Source of the DNA: Paracoccus gahaiensis
GTDB lineage: Bacteria; Pseudomonadota; Alphaproteobacteria; Rhodobacterales; Rhodobacteraceae
Reading direction: 5' to 3'
NCBI RefSeq assembly: GCF_005048225.1
Contig: NZ_SUNI01000023.1
Location: 1 to 51,142 of the forward strand
Length of the DNA stretch: 51,142 nucleotides
Part shown: positions 24,098 through 32,452 of the stretch, piece by piece
Numbering within the stretch: position 1 is the first letter of the stretch
How the letters are laid out: every line of letters begins with the position of its first letter
Made by a program: the position numbers and the translations under genes
Notes under the pieces: model-generated
Database searches by the model: none
The model's input: only the letters and a program-made list of their open reading frames with translations
What the model was told of the DNA's origin: nothing

Positions 24098-24646
24098 TCA
24101 GATGATCCGCACCTGAGTGCCGACAGGGCACATGCCGAACAGCTCTTCGATCTTCTCGTTGTAAAGGCCGATGCAGCCGTCTGACGACAGGCGCCCGATC
24201 TTGCGCGTGTCATGGGTGCCGTGGATCAGGTAGGCAGGCCAGGACAGATACATGGCATGGGTGCCCAGGGGATTGTCCGGGCCCGGACCCATGGGACGAT
24301 AATCGGGAAACCTCTCCATCATGGAGGCGGTGGGTGTCCAGCTGGGCCCTTCCTTCTTGCGTACGATTTCCGTGTGCCCGCGCTTGGTCAGTTCGTCCGA
24401 AATGGGGACCGAGGTCGGATAGACGCGATAGGTCTGCCCGTCACCCGACCAGAAATGCAAGGCCCGCGACCCGGTGTCGGCCACAATCGCACCCAGACCC
24501 AAGGCGTCGAAATGATCCTGCCATTTCTGCATCGTAAAGCTGCTGATATTGCGATCCGGAGTGGTCTGCGCCCGAGCGATGGCCGGCATGGCCAGCCCCC
24601 CAAAGGCGATCAAGCCAAGCGTGCGCCGTCGGGATAATCCTGTCAT
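24098..24646 (-). CDS. Exported L,D-transpeptidase (YkuD fold)
   Basis: 182 residues with a Tat-like signal (LSRRRTLGLIAFG) ending near AIARAQ. The YkuD active site is present: LIHGTHD, then SSDGCIGLYN with the catalytic cysteine. Such enzymes make 3-3 peptidoglycan cross-links or attach proteins to the wall. Its upstream region carries one of the CTTAAG tandem repeats found in this cluster, so it may be its own unit under the local response regulator. Confidence 0.85.
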   Translation of the reverse strand: MTGLSRRRTLGLIAFGGLAMPAIARAQTTPDRNISSFTMQKWQDHFDALGLGAIVADTGSRALHFWSGDGQTYRVYPTSVPISDELTKRGHTEIVRKKEGPSWTPTASMMERFPDYRPMGPGPDNPLGTHAMYLSWPAYLIHGTHDTRKIGRLSSDGCIGLYNEKIEELFGMCPVGTQVRII

Positions 24647-24712
24647 CTGCTGTTCCTCTGTCTGTTGCTTGTATTGGAGACGCGTCCCCGGCGGGAATGA
24701 TGAGGGCCGGAC

Positions 24713-24732
24713 CTTAAGCGGGGCTTAATCCG
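24713..24732 (-). promoter_or_regulatory. CTTAAG tandem repeat, copy 1
   Basis: CTTAAG at 24713-24718 and CTTAAT at 24724-24729, start to start 11 nt, lying 67 nt upstream of the L,D-transpeptidase at 24646 and overlapping the last codons of the preceding DsbA-like gene. The same spacing recurs at 28747 and 30830. OmpR-family regulators bind tandem sites with about this period. Confidence 0.5.
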
Positions 24733-25357
24733 TGGCGCGGGCCGCCGCGATGGCCCTGCGCAAGGCGGTGCGGTCCATTGCGCCCGCATGAATGGTGCGT
24801 TCCACGATGAAGGCCGGCGTGCCCTGCAACCCCAGCCCCGCCGCCTGCTGCGCGTTGCGCCCGAGCATCCCATCCCACCGCGCCCGGTCGCGACCATAGG
24901 CGCCCAGCAGCACATCCGGGTCCAACCCCGCCGCGCTTAGCGTGCTGCGAACGTCGTCTTCGGACAGGCGGGCGGGGGTGGCCATCAGCGCGGCCTGCGC
25001 ACCGAGGTAATCGTCGGATGCGACCCCGCCCAGCACCATCTGGGCGGCGATGACAGAGGCTCCGCCGAAGATCGGCCAGTCTTTCATGATCAGGCGCAAG
25101 TTTCCGTCGGCCTCAACCTCTGCCATCAGGTCGTCATGGCCGCGCTTGCAGAAGGGGCATTGGTAGTCAAAGAACTCGGCCACGGTCACGTCGCCCTGCG
25201 GATTTCCCAGCACCGGCTGATCGGGGTCGAACAGCACTGCATGTACATCCGCGTCCGGGGCTGAACTGCGCAGGAACCGGGACAGGCCAATCCCGCCCAG
25301 AGCGACGATGCCAAGGCCTGCGCCCCCGCCCAGAACGGCGCGTCGTGTGACGGTCAT
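24725..25357 (-). CDS. DsbA-family thiol oxidoreductase
   Basis: 210 residues; the N-terminus (VTRRAVLGGGAGLGIVALGG) is a Tat-like signal or membrane anchor. The thioredoxin motif is FFDYQCPFC, with a cis-proline in QGTPAFIV. Proteins with this layout oxidise or isomerise disulfides in the periplasm. It overlaps the L,D-transpeptidase gene upstream by ATGA and ends the dsbD-tlpA-ldt-dsbA unit. A homologue of the same type lies at 30909. Confidence 0.85.
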   Translation of the reverse strand: MTVTRRAVLGGGAGLGIVALGGIGLSRFLRSSAPDADVHAVLFDPDQPVLGNPQGDVTVAEFFDYQCPFCKRGHDDLMAEVEADGNLRLIMKDWPIFGGASVIAAQMVLGGVASDDYLGAQAALMATPARLSEDDVRSTLSAAGLDPDVLLGAYGRDRARWDGMLGRNAQQAAGLGLQGTPAFIVERTIHAGAMDRTALRRAIAAARATD

Positions 25358-26121
25358 GGGGTGCTTCCGGTGATGTCTGAAGTGTCATATGTCGCGGTGC
25401 TAGCAACTGGCGCGGGCGCGGTGCCGGGGGGCCTGGTGCCCATGCCCGACTGCGCCTGGCTGAGGACCACGACCTTGGCCATGCTGCGGGTGTTTTCCGC
25501 CAGATGGATGATGTCCTGATTGAACAGCCGGATGCAGCCGGCGGACGAGGCCGTGCCGATCGATTGCGGGTCGGGCGTGCCATGGATGCGGTAATAGGTG
25601 TCGCCGCCGGAATTGTGGATATACAGCGCGCGGGCCCCCATCGGGTTTTCCAGCCCTCCCTCCACGCCGTCGGCCGAGGGTCCGTAATGGTCGGGGTTCT
25701 CGGCCAGCATGTTGTCGGTAGGGGTCCAGCGCGGCCAGTCGCGCTGATAGGGGGTGTGCGCCTCTCCGGTAAATCCGTAGCCGGCAGCGCCGACGCCCAC
25801 GGAATAGCGCATGGCGGTGTTGTCGGCCCGAACGTGATACAGCCGCGTGGCATAGGGATCGACGATGATCGTGCCGACCAAATGGTCGGTCCAGTAGGGG
25901 ACGATCTGGCGGGCCTTGTCCTCGGTCAGTAGCGAGGGCGGGATCGCAGGCACTGTCAGATCGCCGTCGGGCCGGGCCGCATACATTGCCGCCGTGCCGG
26001 GGCTGACGGGGGCGGTCACGGGCGTTGCGGGGGCAGGGTCTGGCGCGGTCGCGGGCTGGCAGGCAGCTAGCGCCAGCAGGGCGGTCCCGACCAGCAGGGA
26101 CTTTAGGGTTCGGGTCATCAT
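25354..26121 (-). CDS. L,D-transpeptidase lipoprotein
   Basis: 255 residues beginning with a lipoprotein signal (lipobox LAAC, then a Pro/Ala-rich linker). The YkuD domain spans about 75-230 with YRIHGTPD and SSAGCIRLFN containing the catalytic cysteine. The tail is Pro/Ala/Thr-rich. The start overlaps the TlpA-like stop in ATGATG. Co-expression with thiol-redox genes suggests its active cysteine needs protection from oxidation or metals. Confidence 0.85.
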   Translation of the reverse strand: MMTRTLKSLLVGTALLALAACQPATAPDPAPATPVTAPVSPGTAAMYAARPDGDLTVPAIPPSLLTEDKARQIVPYWTDHLVGTIIVDPYATRLYHVRADNTAMRYSVGVGAAGYGFTGEAHTPYQRDWPRWTPTDNMLAENPDHYGPSADGVEGGLENPMGARALYIHNSGGDTYYRIHGTPDPQSIGTASSAGCIRLFNQDIIHLAENTRSMAKVVVLSQAQSGMGTRPPGTAPAPVASTATYDTSDITGSTP

Positions 26122-26918
26122 GGCTCCTTCGCCGTCTCGATCAGGGTGCGTAGGGCGGCGCGCGAAATCTCTCCGGTATGGGCGCGCACCAGCGCGCCCT
26201 GGGCGTCGAACACCAGCGTCGTGGGCATGCCGACCGCGTTCAGGCGGCCCATCAGATGGCTGCCGGGGTCGCGTAGCATGCCTTGCGCGGGCAGGGTCTC
26301 GGCGGCAAGAAAGGCGGCGATGCGGGCGGCATCCTCGCCCTGGTTGGCAAAGATGAAATCGACATCAGGCATCTGGGTGGCCAGTTGGGTCATCATCGGC
26401 ATCTCGCGCCGACAGGGCGGGCACCAGGTGGCCCACAGGTTCAGCACCACCACCCGGTTGCGCCCGGCCAGTTGCATCGGGGTGTCGTCCATCGCCAGCA
26501 GCTCCATCACCGGCAGGTCCACCGTTGTGCGTGGCATCAGCGACAGCGCCGCCTGATGCGCGCTTCCGGTCAGGACGGCCGCGATCAGCAGCGGACGCAG
26601 CACCGTCCGGCGGCCCCGCAGCGCCGCCACCAGCAGCACTGCGCCGCCCGCGACCCAGCCCGCGCGGGGGGCGAACCCGCCCTGCCAGACCGCCAGCGCA
26701 TCCAGCGGATGGGCCGCGAAATCGTCCCAATGCGCGACGACGAACCCGATCCGCGCACCGATGATCCAACCCAGCACGGCCCATATGGCCCAACTGTCGG
26801 CGCCCTTCGGGCCACGACGCGCCAGCAGCCTCACGATCATCGTGAACAGGATGATCGCCAGCACGGCGGCCAGTCGCCCGGTCTCGAACACAAACGGTCC
26901 CAGGGCGATGGCGTTCAT
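26118..26918 (-). CDS. Membrane-anchored TlpA/ResA-like thioredoxin with Lgt-like N-terminal helices
   Basis: 266 residues from ATG 26918, set by an ATGA overlap with dsbD; the longer frame is a shadow within dsbD. About residues 1-125 are four or so membrane helices with WIIGARIGFVVAHWDDF, resembling the N-terminal part of prolipoprotein diacylglyceryl transferase but without its catalytic half. Residues 130-266 are a TlpA-like thioredoxin domain with ATWCPPC and a cis-proline in VGMPTTLV. It probably takes electrons from DsbD and reduces periplasmic partners. Confidence 0.8.
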   Translation of the reverse strand: MNAIALGPFVFETGRLAAVLAIILFTMIVRLLARRGPKGADSWAIWAVLGWIIGARIGFVVAHWDDFAAHPLDALAVWQGGFAPRAGWVAGGAVLLVAALRGRRTVLRPLLIAAVLTGSAHQAALSLMPRTTVDLPVMELLAMDDTPMQLAGRNRVVVLNLWATWCPPCRREMPMMTQLATQMPDVDFIFANQGEDAARIAAFLAAETLPAQGMLRDPGSHLMGRLNAVGMPTTLVFDAQGALVRAHTGEISRAALRTLIETAKEP

Positions 26919-28723
26919 GGTGCCACCTGCCGGATCGAGGCCAGCAGCCGTTCGGCGCTCATGTTGCCGATCAGGCGGCTGTCCTGCGCCTCGGACCGGG
27001 CGGCATCGACAAAGACCAGCGTGGGCGGACCGGCGGCGGCCAGATCGGCCATGATCGCCTGCGCCTCGGTGCCGAAATCGGTGACATCGACCTTGATGCG
27101 GACAAGGTCCTGCATCGCGGCCATGACCTGCGGGTCGGCCATGGGACCGCGTTCGATCGCGCGACAGATCACGCACCAGTCGGCGGTGACATAGATCAGC
27201 GCCGGGTAGGATGCCTGCAGCGCCTGAGCCAACCCGGCCTGCGTGGTCACGGTCTGAAAGCTCAGATCATCGGCCGGAGCCTGCCGCGACCCTGCCAAAG
27301 GGGCCAGGGGCCGCGCCGGATCATCGCTGCCCAACGCCGCGCCCAGACCCTGCAACAGCCCTGCAAAGACCAGCAGCACGCCCGCCGCCGCCGCCATCCG
27401 CGCACTCCGTCCCGTCTCCGGCGCTAGCCGGTCCAGCGCCCCGATCGCCACGCCGCAACCCACTAGCAGCACGGCCCACAGGGCCAGCACGATAGGTCCG
27501 GGCAGGATGCGCCCCGCTAGCCAGATGGCCAGCCCCAGGAACACCACGCCAGAGGCCATCTTGACCCGCTCCATCCAGGCGCCGCGCCGGGGCAGGATCG
27601 CGGGACCGAAGGCCCCCACTGCCAGCAGCGGCACTCCTTGTCCCAGCCCAAGCGCGAACAGCGCCGCGGCCCCCAGCATCACGTCGCCCGTCTGCGCGAT
27701 ATAGATCAGCGCTCCCGCCAGCGGGGCCGTCACGCAGGGACCGACGATGAGTGCCGAGCCGAACCCGAGGGCAGCTGCTCCGCTCAATGATCCGGCAGAG
27801 CCTTGACGTCGTGCCAGACGGGCTTGCCAGCTTGCCGGCATCTGCAACTCGAACAGGCCGAACATCGACAGCGCCAGCGTTACAAAGATCGCTGCGATCA
27901 CGCCGATCGCCCAACGCGATTGCAGCGTTGCCTGAAGATTGGCCCCCGACCAGGCTGCCACGACGCCTAAGAGTCCGAAGGCGGCCGCCATGGCGACAAC
28001 ATAGGCTCCAGTCAGTGACAGCCCGCGCCAGGCCGTCATATCGCCGCCTTGGCGGGTCAGCATTCCGGCAACAATGGGGACCATCGGCAACACGCATGGC
28101 GTCAGTGACAGGAGCAGCCCGAACCCGAAAAAGCCCAGCAGAACGAGCGCCACACCGCCGCGACTGGACAGGTCGGCCACGAGGCCGTCGTCCTTGGCGA
28201 GCTTCAGCCCGTCCTGCGCCCCGGAAGTCGTGCCGTCGGACAGGGCAGGTTGCACAGCACTGCCGCCCGCGCGCCAGGATCCGAACGCTTCGGCTTTGAC
28301 GGCGTTCTCTGCGCGGATCGTTCCGTCTGCCTCCAGCACCACCTGCTGGGGCGCATAGCAGATGCCGTCCTGCTGGCAGCCCTGCCAGTGCAGGGTGACC
28401 TCGCCCTGAGGGTCGGGGATCGTTGTCGCAACCGGGGTTCGATAGATCTCGTCGCGCCCCAGCCACGGGTCGTCGTAAACCTCGCCATCGGGAAGGACGA
28501 GGGGAATGGCTTCACCATCAGCTTCGAACGCTTCTATCTTGCTGCGGTACAGGTAATAGCCCGGCTGCACCTCCCACGCGATCTGCAGGCTGTCCGCAGC
28601 GTCGGCTGTCACGCTCAGCACGAACGCGTCAGAGGGGTCCAGGGGCGGAGCGGGCTGTGCGATCGCAACAGCGCTCCAGCATGTCAACGCGGCCAACGCC
28701 GCTGATAGGGTTCGCATCATCAT
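26915..28723 (-). CDS. dsbD: DsbD, transmembrane thiol-disulfide interchange protein
   Basis: 602 residues in the full three-part layout. After a signal peptide (to about 22) comes the periplasmic immunoglobulin-like domain with C116 and C122. Eight or so helices follow, with LTPCVLPMVP and VGPCVTAPLAG. Last is a thioredoxin domain with ADWCVIC. It brings cytoplasmic reductant to periplasmic thiols. The next gene, a TlpA-like protein, overlaps by ATGA. The first ATG of three in a row is used; no strong ribosome site is visible. A CTTAAG repeat lies 24 nt upstream, shared with the divergent response regulator. Confidence 0.9.
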   Translation of the reverse strand: MMMRTLSAALAALTCWSAVAIAQPAPPLDPSDAFVLSVTADAADSLQIAWEVQPGYYLYRSKIEAFEADGEAIPLVLPDGEVYDDPWLGRDEIYRTPVATTIPDPQGEVTLHWQGCQQDGICYAPQQVVLEADGTIRAENAVKAEAFGSWRAGGSAVQPALSDGTTSGAQDGLKLAKDDGLVADLSSRGGVALVLLGFFGFGLLLSLTPCVLPMVPIVAGMLTRQGGDMTAWRGLSLTGAYVVAMAAAFGLLGVVAAWSGANLQATLQSRWAIGVIAAIFVTLALSMFGLFELQMPASWQARLARRQGSAGSLSGAAALGFGSALIVGPCVTAPLAGALIYIAQTGDVMLGAAALFALGLGQGVPLLAVGAFGPAILPRRGAWMERVKMASGVVFLGLAIWLAGRILPGPIVLALWAVLLVGCGVAIGALDRLAPETGRSARMAAAAGVLLVFAGLLQGLGAALGSDDPARPLAPLAGSRQAPADDLSFQTVTTQAGLAQALQASYPALIYVTADWCVICRAIERGPMADPQVMAAMQDLVRIKVDVTDFGTEAQAIMADLAAAGPPTLVFVDAARSEAQDSRLIGNMSAERLLASIRQVAP

Positions 28724-28746
28724 GGTGCAGCAGCTAAAGACGCCAG

Positions 28747-28768
28747 CTTAAGCGAGACTTAAGCTTGG
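28747..28768 (+). promoter_or_regulatory. CTTAAG tandem repeat, copy 2
   Basis: CTTAAG at 28747-28752 and 28758-28763, exactly 11 nt apart, the second continuing as CTTAAGCTTGG. It lies between dsbD and the divergent response regulator gene and could control both. The last 11 nt are identical to those of copy 3. Confidence 0.6.
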
Positions 28769-28808
28769 CACGCCACACCGCCTAATAGGGCGACAGGAAG
28801 GGCCAGTG

Positions 28809-29483
28809 ATGCGACTTTTGATCGTAGAGGATGATCCGGTGCTGTCAGAGGGGCTGGCTGTTGGATTGGGGCTGTCAGGGTTCACGGCCGATACGGTGGG
28901 CAACCTGGCAGATGCGCGCGCGGCGCTGGCGCACAGCGAGTTCGCCGGCATTGTGCTCGATATCATGCTGCCCGACGGGATGGGCACCGACCTGCTGGCG
29001 GAGATGCGGGCACAAGGCAACATGCTACCAGTCCTTCTGCTGACGGCACGCGACCAGGTGCGGGACCGGGTTGCCGGGCTGGATTGCGGCGCAGACGATT
29101 ATCTCGGAAAGCCCTTCGATCTTGACGAGCTGGCGGCCCGGATCCGCGCCATGCTGCGTCGGCAGGGGGGGCGGGCCAACCCTGTGTTGCGCTGGAACGG
29201 GTTGGAGCTGGACCCGGCGGCGATGACTGCCAGTCGGGACGGCACCTGCCTGCGCCTGTCGCGACGCGAATTTGCCATCCTGCACGCACTGATCGAACAT
29301 CCCGGCCGCATTCTATCGCGGGCGCAGCTGGAAGAGCGTCTGTACGGGTGGCAGGAGGATGTCGAAAGCAACACAGTCGAGGTGCATGTCCATCACCTGC
29401 GGGCCAAGCTGGGCCGCGCGGTCATCCAGACCGTGCGCGGCATGGGCTACTGCGTGCCGGCCAGGGAAGGGGCGCAAGACTGA
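28809..29483 (+). CDS. OmpR-family response regulator (QseB/TctD-like)
   Basis: 224 residues from ATG 28809 (a GTG directly before it is possible). The receiver domain has acidic residues in VEDDP, phosphoacceptor D51 (IVLDIMLPDG), and K101 in LGKPFD. The winged-helix domain (about 130-224) includes LSRREFAILHALIEHPG and VHHLRAKLG. Its stop overlaps the sensor kinase start as TGATG. The tandem CTTAAG sites nearby suit this class of dimeric regulator, so it is the best candidate to bind them. Confidence 0.9.
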   Translation: MRLLIVEDDPVLSEGLAVGLGLSGFTADTVGNLADARAALAHSEFAGIVLDIMLPDGMGTDLLAEMRAQGNMLPVLLLTARDQVRDRVAGLDCGADDYLGKPFDLDELAARIRAMLRRQGGRANPVLRWNGLELDPAAMTASRDGTCLRLSRREFAILHALIEHPGRILSRAQLEERLYGWQEDVESNTVEVHVHHLRAKLGRAVIQTVRGMGYCVPAREGAQD

Positions 29484-30808
29484 TGTCGATCCGTCTGCGT
29501 CTCATTCTCATTCTGACGCTCGCCACCAGCGCGATCTGGCTGTCAGCGGCATTGTGGATCAACGTCTCCACACGCGCGCAGGTCGAGCAGGTGCTCGATG
29601 CCCGGCTGGCGGAGGCGGCAAACATGGTCAGTTCCCTCATGGCGGACAGGCGCATTGCACTGGACGAAGGCGCAGGTCAGGCCACAATCGCGCTGCCGGG
29701 GGCGGGAGAGTACTCCCGTCTGTTGTCCTGCCAGATCTGGTCACTCCGGGGAAACCTGCTCGGGGCCTCTTCGGGGGCGCCCGATGCGAAGCTGTCCGAG
29801 GACGAAGGCTTCACCACGACCCTGATCGATGGCGAGCCCTGGCGCGTCTTTACCGTGGTCAATCCCGATGTGGGGGTGCGGGTCATGGTGGGCGACCGGA
29901 TCCAGGTGCGCGATCGCCTGGTGGGGGATGTGGTGCAAGGGCTTCTGTGGCCACTGGCCGTGGTCTTTCCTGCGCTCGCACTGCTGATCTGGGTCAGCGT
30001 CGGCCGGGGGCTTGCGCCCTTGGTGCATCTGGAAAGCACGCTGCGCAACCGCAAGCCGGACGACCTGAGCCCGCTGGAGGGAGCGGGCGATCCACGCGAA
30101 ATCCGGCCGGTGCGCCGGGCACTGAACAGTCTGTTCCAGCGGCTCGACGATGTTCGCCGGACCGAGAGGGACTTCACGGCGTTCGCAGCCCACGAACTGA
30201 AGACGCCCCTGGCCGGACTGCGGACCCACGCGCAGATTGCCCGAATGGCCTCCGACCCTGCAGTGCGTGACCGGGCGCTGGCGACGATCACCACCTCCGT
30301 CGACCGAACGGATCGGATGGTGCGCCAGCTTCTGGACCTCACGGCCATCGACCAGGATGCGGCCACGGTCGAACGCCTGGACGTGGCCAATCTGCTGTCT
30401 GAGCTCGCCCAGCAAGCCGAGGATCAGGCACGCCCCCGGGAGGTGCGCCTGGACGTGCAGGCCGAGGGGATCCCGCCGCTCCATGCGCCGCGCATCCTGG
30501 TCCACAGTGCCTTGAGGAACCTGATCGAGAACGCGATCCAGCACTCGCCTCATGGCGGGACGGTCAGGCTGATTGCCTCCTGCGATGGAGCTTTCGTCAC
30601 GTTTCGGGTTCGTGACGAAGGCCCGGGGATCCGGCCCCAGGACCGGGACCGGGTCACGGACCGGTTCTGGCGCGGTCCGGGCAGGGAGGTCCATGGCAGC
30701 GGACTGGGTCTGGCAATTGTCGAAGCAGCCGTCCAGCGTATGGGCGGGCGGCTGGAACTCGGCAGCGGCAGTGGCGGGCAGGACGTGACCTTCGCTCTGC
30801 CGTTGTGA
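29483..30808 (+). CDS. Sensor histidine kinase, partner of the OmpR-type regulator
   Basis: 441 residues from ATG 29483. Two helices (about 7-27 and 150-172) enclose a periplasmic sensor region of about 120 residues with one Cys. A HAMP-like linker follows, then the H-box FAAHELKTPLAGL, the N-box LRNLIENAIQHS, and the G-boxes DEGPGI and GSGLGLAIV. The signal is unknown; context points to copper, thiol or envelope stress. Confidence 0.9.
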   Translation: MSIRLRLILILTLATSAIWLSAALWINVSTRAQVEQVLDARLAEAANMVSSLMADRRIALDEGAGQATIALPGAGEYSRLLSCQIWSLRGNLLGASSGAPDAKLSEDEGFTTTLIDGEPWRVFTVVNPDVGVRVMVGDRIQVRDRLVGDVVQGLLWPLAVVFPALALLIWVSVGRGLAPLVHLESTLRNRKPDDLSPLEGAGDPREIRPVRRALNSLFQRLDDVRRTERDFTAFAAHELKTPLAGLRTHAQIARMASDPAVRDRALATITTSVDRTDRMVRQLLDLTAIDQDAATVERLDVANLLSELAQQAEDQARPREVRLDVQAEGIPPLHAPRILVHSALRNLIENAIQHSPHGGTVRLIASCDGAFVTFRVRDEGPGIRPQDRDRVTDRFWRGPGREVHGSGLGLAIVEAAVQRMGGRLELGSGSGGQDVTFALPL

Positions 30809-30829
30809 CCTGCCTGATCCCTCGCATCC

Positions 30830-30851
30830 CTTAAGCCACTCTTAAGCTTGG
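30830..30851 (+). promoter_or_regulatory. CTTAAG tandem repeat, copy 3
   Basis: CTTAAG at 30830-30835 and 30841-30846, again 11 nt apart and continuing CTTAAGCTTGG as in copy 2. It lies 57 nt before the DsbA-like gene at 30909 and just after the kinase gene. Confidence 0.6.
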
Positions 30852-30908
30852 TCGGCCAGCCTTCGACGATCCTGCGCGAGAGCGCGTCGAACTGTCAGAG
30901 GATGAAGA

Positions 30909-31529
30909 ATGCAACGTCGGAACTTCCTGATCGCCAGCACGAGTTTGCTGGTCCTGCCCACCATTGCCCTCGCGGCACGGGACAATCCCATGCCTGATGA
31001 ATTGAGACAGGTGCTGGAACACGATCCGACCGCCCCGGTCCTTGGAAATCCAGACGGCGATGTGACGCTGACCGAATTCTTCGACTACAACTGCCCGTTT
31101 TGCCGCAAGATGGTCGACCCGATCCATCGCCTGATCCTGTCCGACCCAAATCTGCGCGTCGTATTCCATGAATGGCCTGTCTTCGGAGCGGACTCAGAGG
31201 ATGCGGCGCGCGCGTCGCTCGCCTCGCTGCAGCAGGGTCGGTATTGGCAGATGCACCGGGCCATGTTCAGCATCCGTGGCCGGGCCGGTGCCGATACCGC
31301 GATGCAGGCCGCCAAAGAGGCGGGCCTCGATCTGGCACGCCTCCAGCGGGACATGCAGGCCGAACAGGTGGAGCGTCACATCACCAACAGCTTTCTTCTG
31401 GGCGATCACATGGGGCTGATGGGCACGCCCAGCTTCGTCGCTGGCGACGAGGGCGCCTTCGGTGAATACAGTCTGGATGATATGCAGGCTCTGATCAGCC
31501 GCGCGCGGGACACCTTGGCACAGCGATGA
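30909..31529 (+). CDS. Exported DsbA-family thiol oxidoreductase
   Basis: 206 residues with a Tat-compatible signal (MQRRNFLIASTSLLVLP) ending near ALAARD. The active site is FFDYNCPFC, with GTPSFV holding the cis-proline. It is a paralogue of the protein at 24725 (both share the layout VLGNP-GDVT-EFFDY-CPFC). Its own CTTAAG repeat suggests control by the adjacent two-component system. Possible partners are the nearby L,D-transpeptidases and copper proteins. Confidence 0.87.
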   Translation: MQRRNFLIASTSLLVLPTIALAARDNPMPDELRQVLEHDPTAPVLGNPDGDVTLTEFFDYNCPFCRKMVDPIHRLILSDPNLRVVFHEWPVFGADSEDAARASLASLQQGRYWQMHRAMFSIRGRAGADTAMQAAKEAGLDLARLQRDMQAEQVERHITNSFLLGDHMGLMGTPSFVAGDEGAFGEYSLDDMQALISRARDTLAQR

Positions 31530-31703
31530 TGCCGGACATGTTCCGGCCACAGATATTTGCAACTGCTTCAAGGGCGCCCTGACGCCCTTGGACTGGCCGT
31601 TCCGGGCATGCCCTATGGCAGCCCCGGAATGGGCCCGGAAAGCCGCCGTGAGGCTTATGATGTCCTGTTTGGTGCTCAAGAATGGAAGCCACACGATCTT
31701 TAA
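31528..31703 (+). pseudogene. Broken C-terminal remnant of a DUF411 gene
   Basis: Starting at the stop of the DsbA-like gene, one frame reads AGHVPATDI, and after a frameshift another reads RPDALGLAVPGMPYGSPGM followed by AYDVLFG and a stop at 31701. These are the conserved last third of DUF411 proteins; the intact copy at 37941 has the matching EGHVPAEAI and AAGLAVPGMPIGSPGM. The N-terminal part with the metal-binding cysteines is gone. It probably marks a past rearrangement between the two ends of this copper/thiol region. Confidence 0.75.
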
Positions 31704-31754
31704 CCAATACGCAGCTTCGCCGGCCTGAAGCATGATCTCCAAGGAGCTCTCTCT

Positions 31755-32288
31755 ATGATGACCTTTAATCGCCGACATGCGTCGCTGGCTATGCTCGCAT
31801 CCGTTGCTGCATGCGGATCATCAGGACCCAGCACAGCCCCTGCACCGCAATTCAAGCGATACTCCGGCCCGCCGGTGACACAGGTAGCTGTCTACAAGGG
31901 CCAACGCCGGATGCACCTGCTGAACGGCCAGACTGTATTGCGATCCTATGACTTTGGGCTGGGCAACCAGCCGGTTGGCCCCAAGCAATTTGAAGGCGAC
32001 GGAAAGACGCCCGAGGGGCTGTATTTCATCGACCGCTTCAACCCGCGCAGCAGGTATCACCTGTCTGTCGGCATTTCTTACCCCAACGAACAGGACAAGG
32101 CTTACGCCGCACAGTTTGGTCGTAGTGCCGGGAGCGACATCATGTTCCACGGGCGAGGCCCGGAGGGGAACGCCCTTGCACCACGCAACCGCGATTGGAC
32201 AGCTGGGTGCCTTGCCCTGACCGATCAGGAAATCGAGGATGTCTACGCAATGCTGCAGCCGGGCGTACCGGTGATGCTTTATGCGTAG
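31755..32288 (+). CDS. L,D-transpeptidase-fold lipoprotein (YafK-like)
   Basis: 177 residues with a lipoprotein signal (VAACG). The YkuD-type domain covers the rest: VYKGQRRMHLLNG, a glycine-rich GDGKTPEG, MFHGRG, and DWTAGCLALTDQE with the catalytic cysteine. Proteins of the YafK branch can act as hydrolases that free Braun lipoprotein, so cross-linking and trimming are both possible. AAGGAG precedes the start. It is the third YkuD-fold protein within 8 kb. Confidence 0.83.
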   Translation: MMTFNRRHASLAMLASVAACGSSGPSTAPAPQFKRYSGPPVTQVAVYKGQRRMHLLNGQTVLRSYDFGLGNQPVGPKQFEGDGKTPEGLYFIDRFNPRSRYHLSVGISYPNEQDKAYAAQFGRSAGSDIMFHGRGPEGNALAPRNRDWTAGCLALTDQEIEDVYAMLQPGVPVMLYA

Positions 32289-32452
32289 GGCTCTGAATGA
32301 TCACGTTCGATCTGCAACAACTGCAGTTGGCACTCTAATGCATTTGCAGCAGCATTTCGCGAAGCAGCAACATCCTGCCGAGAGGGTAACATTCGTGCGT
32401 GAGCCTCTCGAAATCCATTGATGTCGAACTTTGACCTCAATAGACCTCACTC

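Noticed and set aside
32318..32329. 12-nt palindrome CAACTGCAGTTG
   Set aside because: Lies far from a clear promoter and such short palindromes are frequent; no second copy noted.
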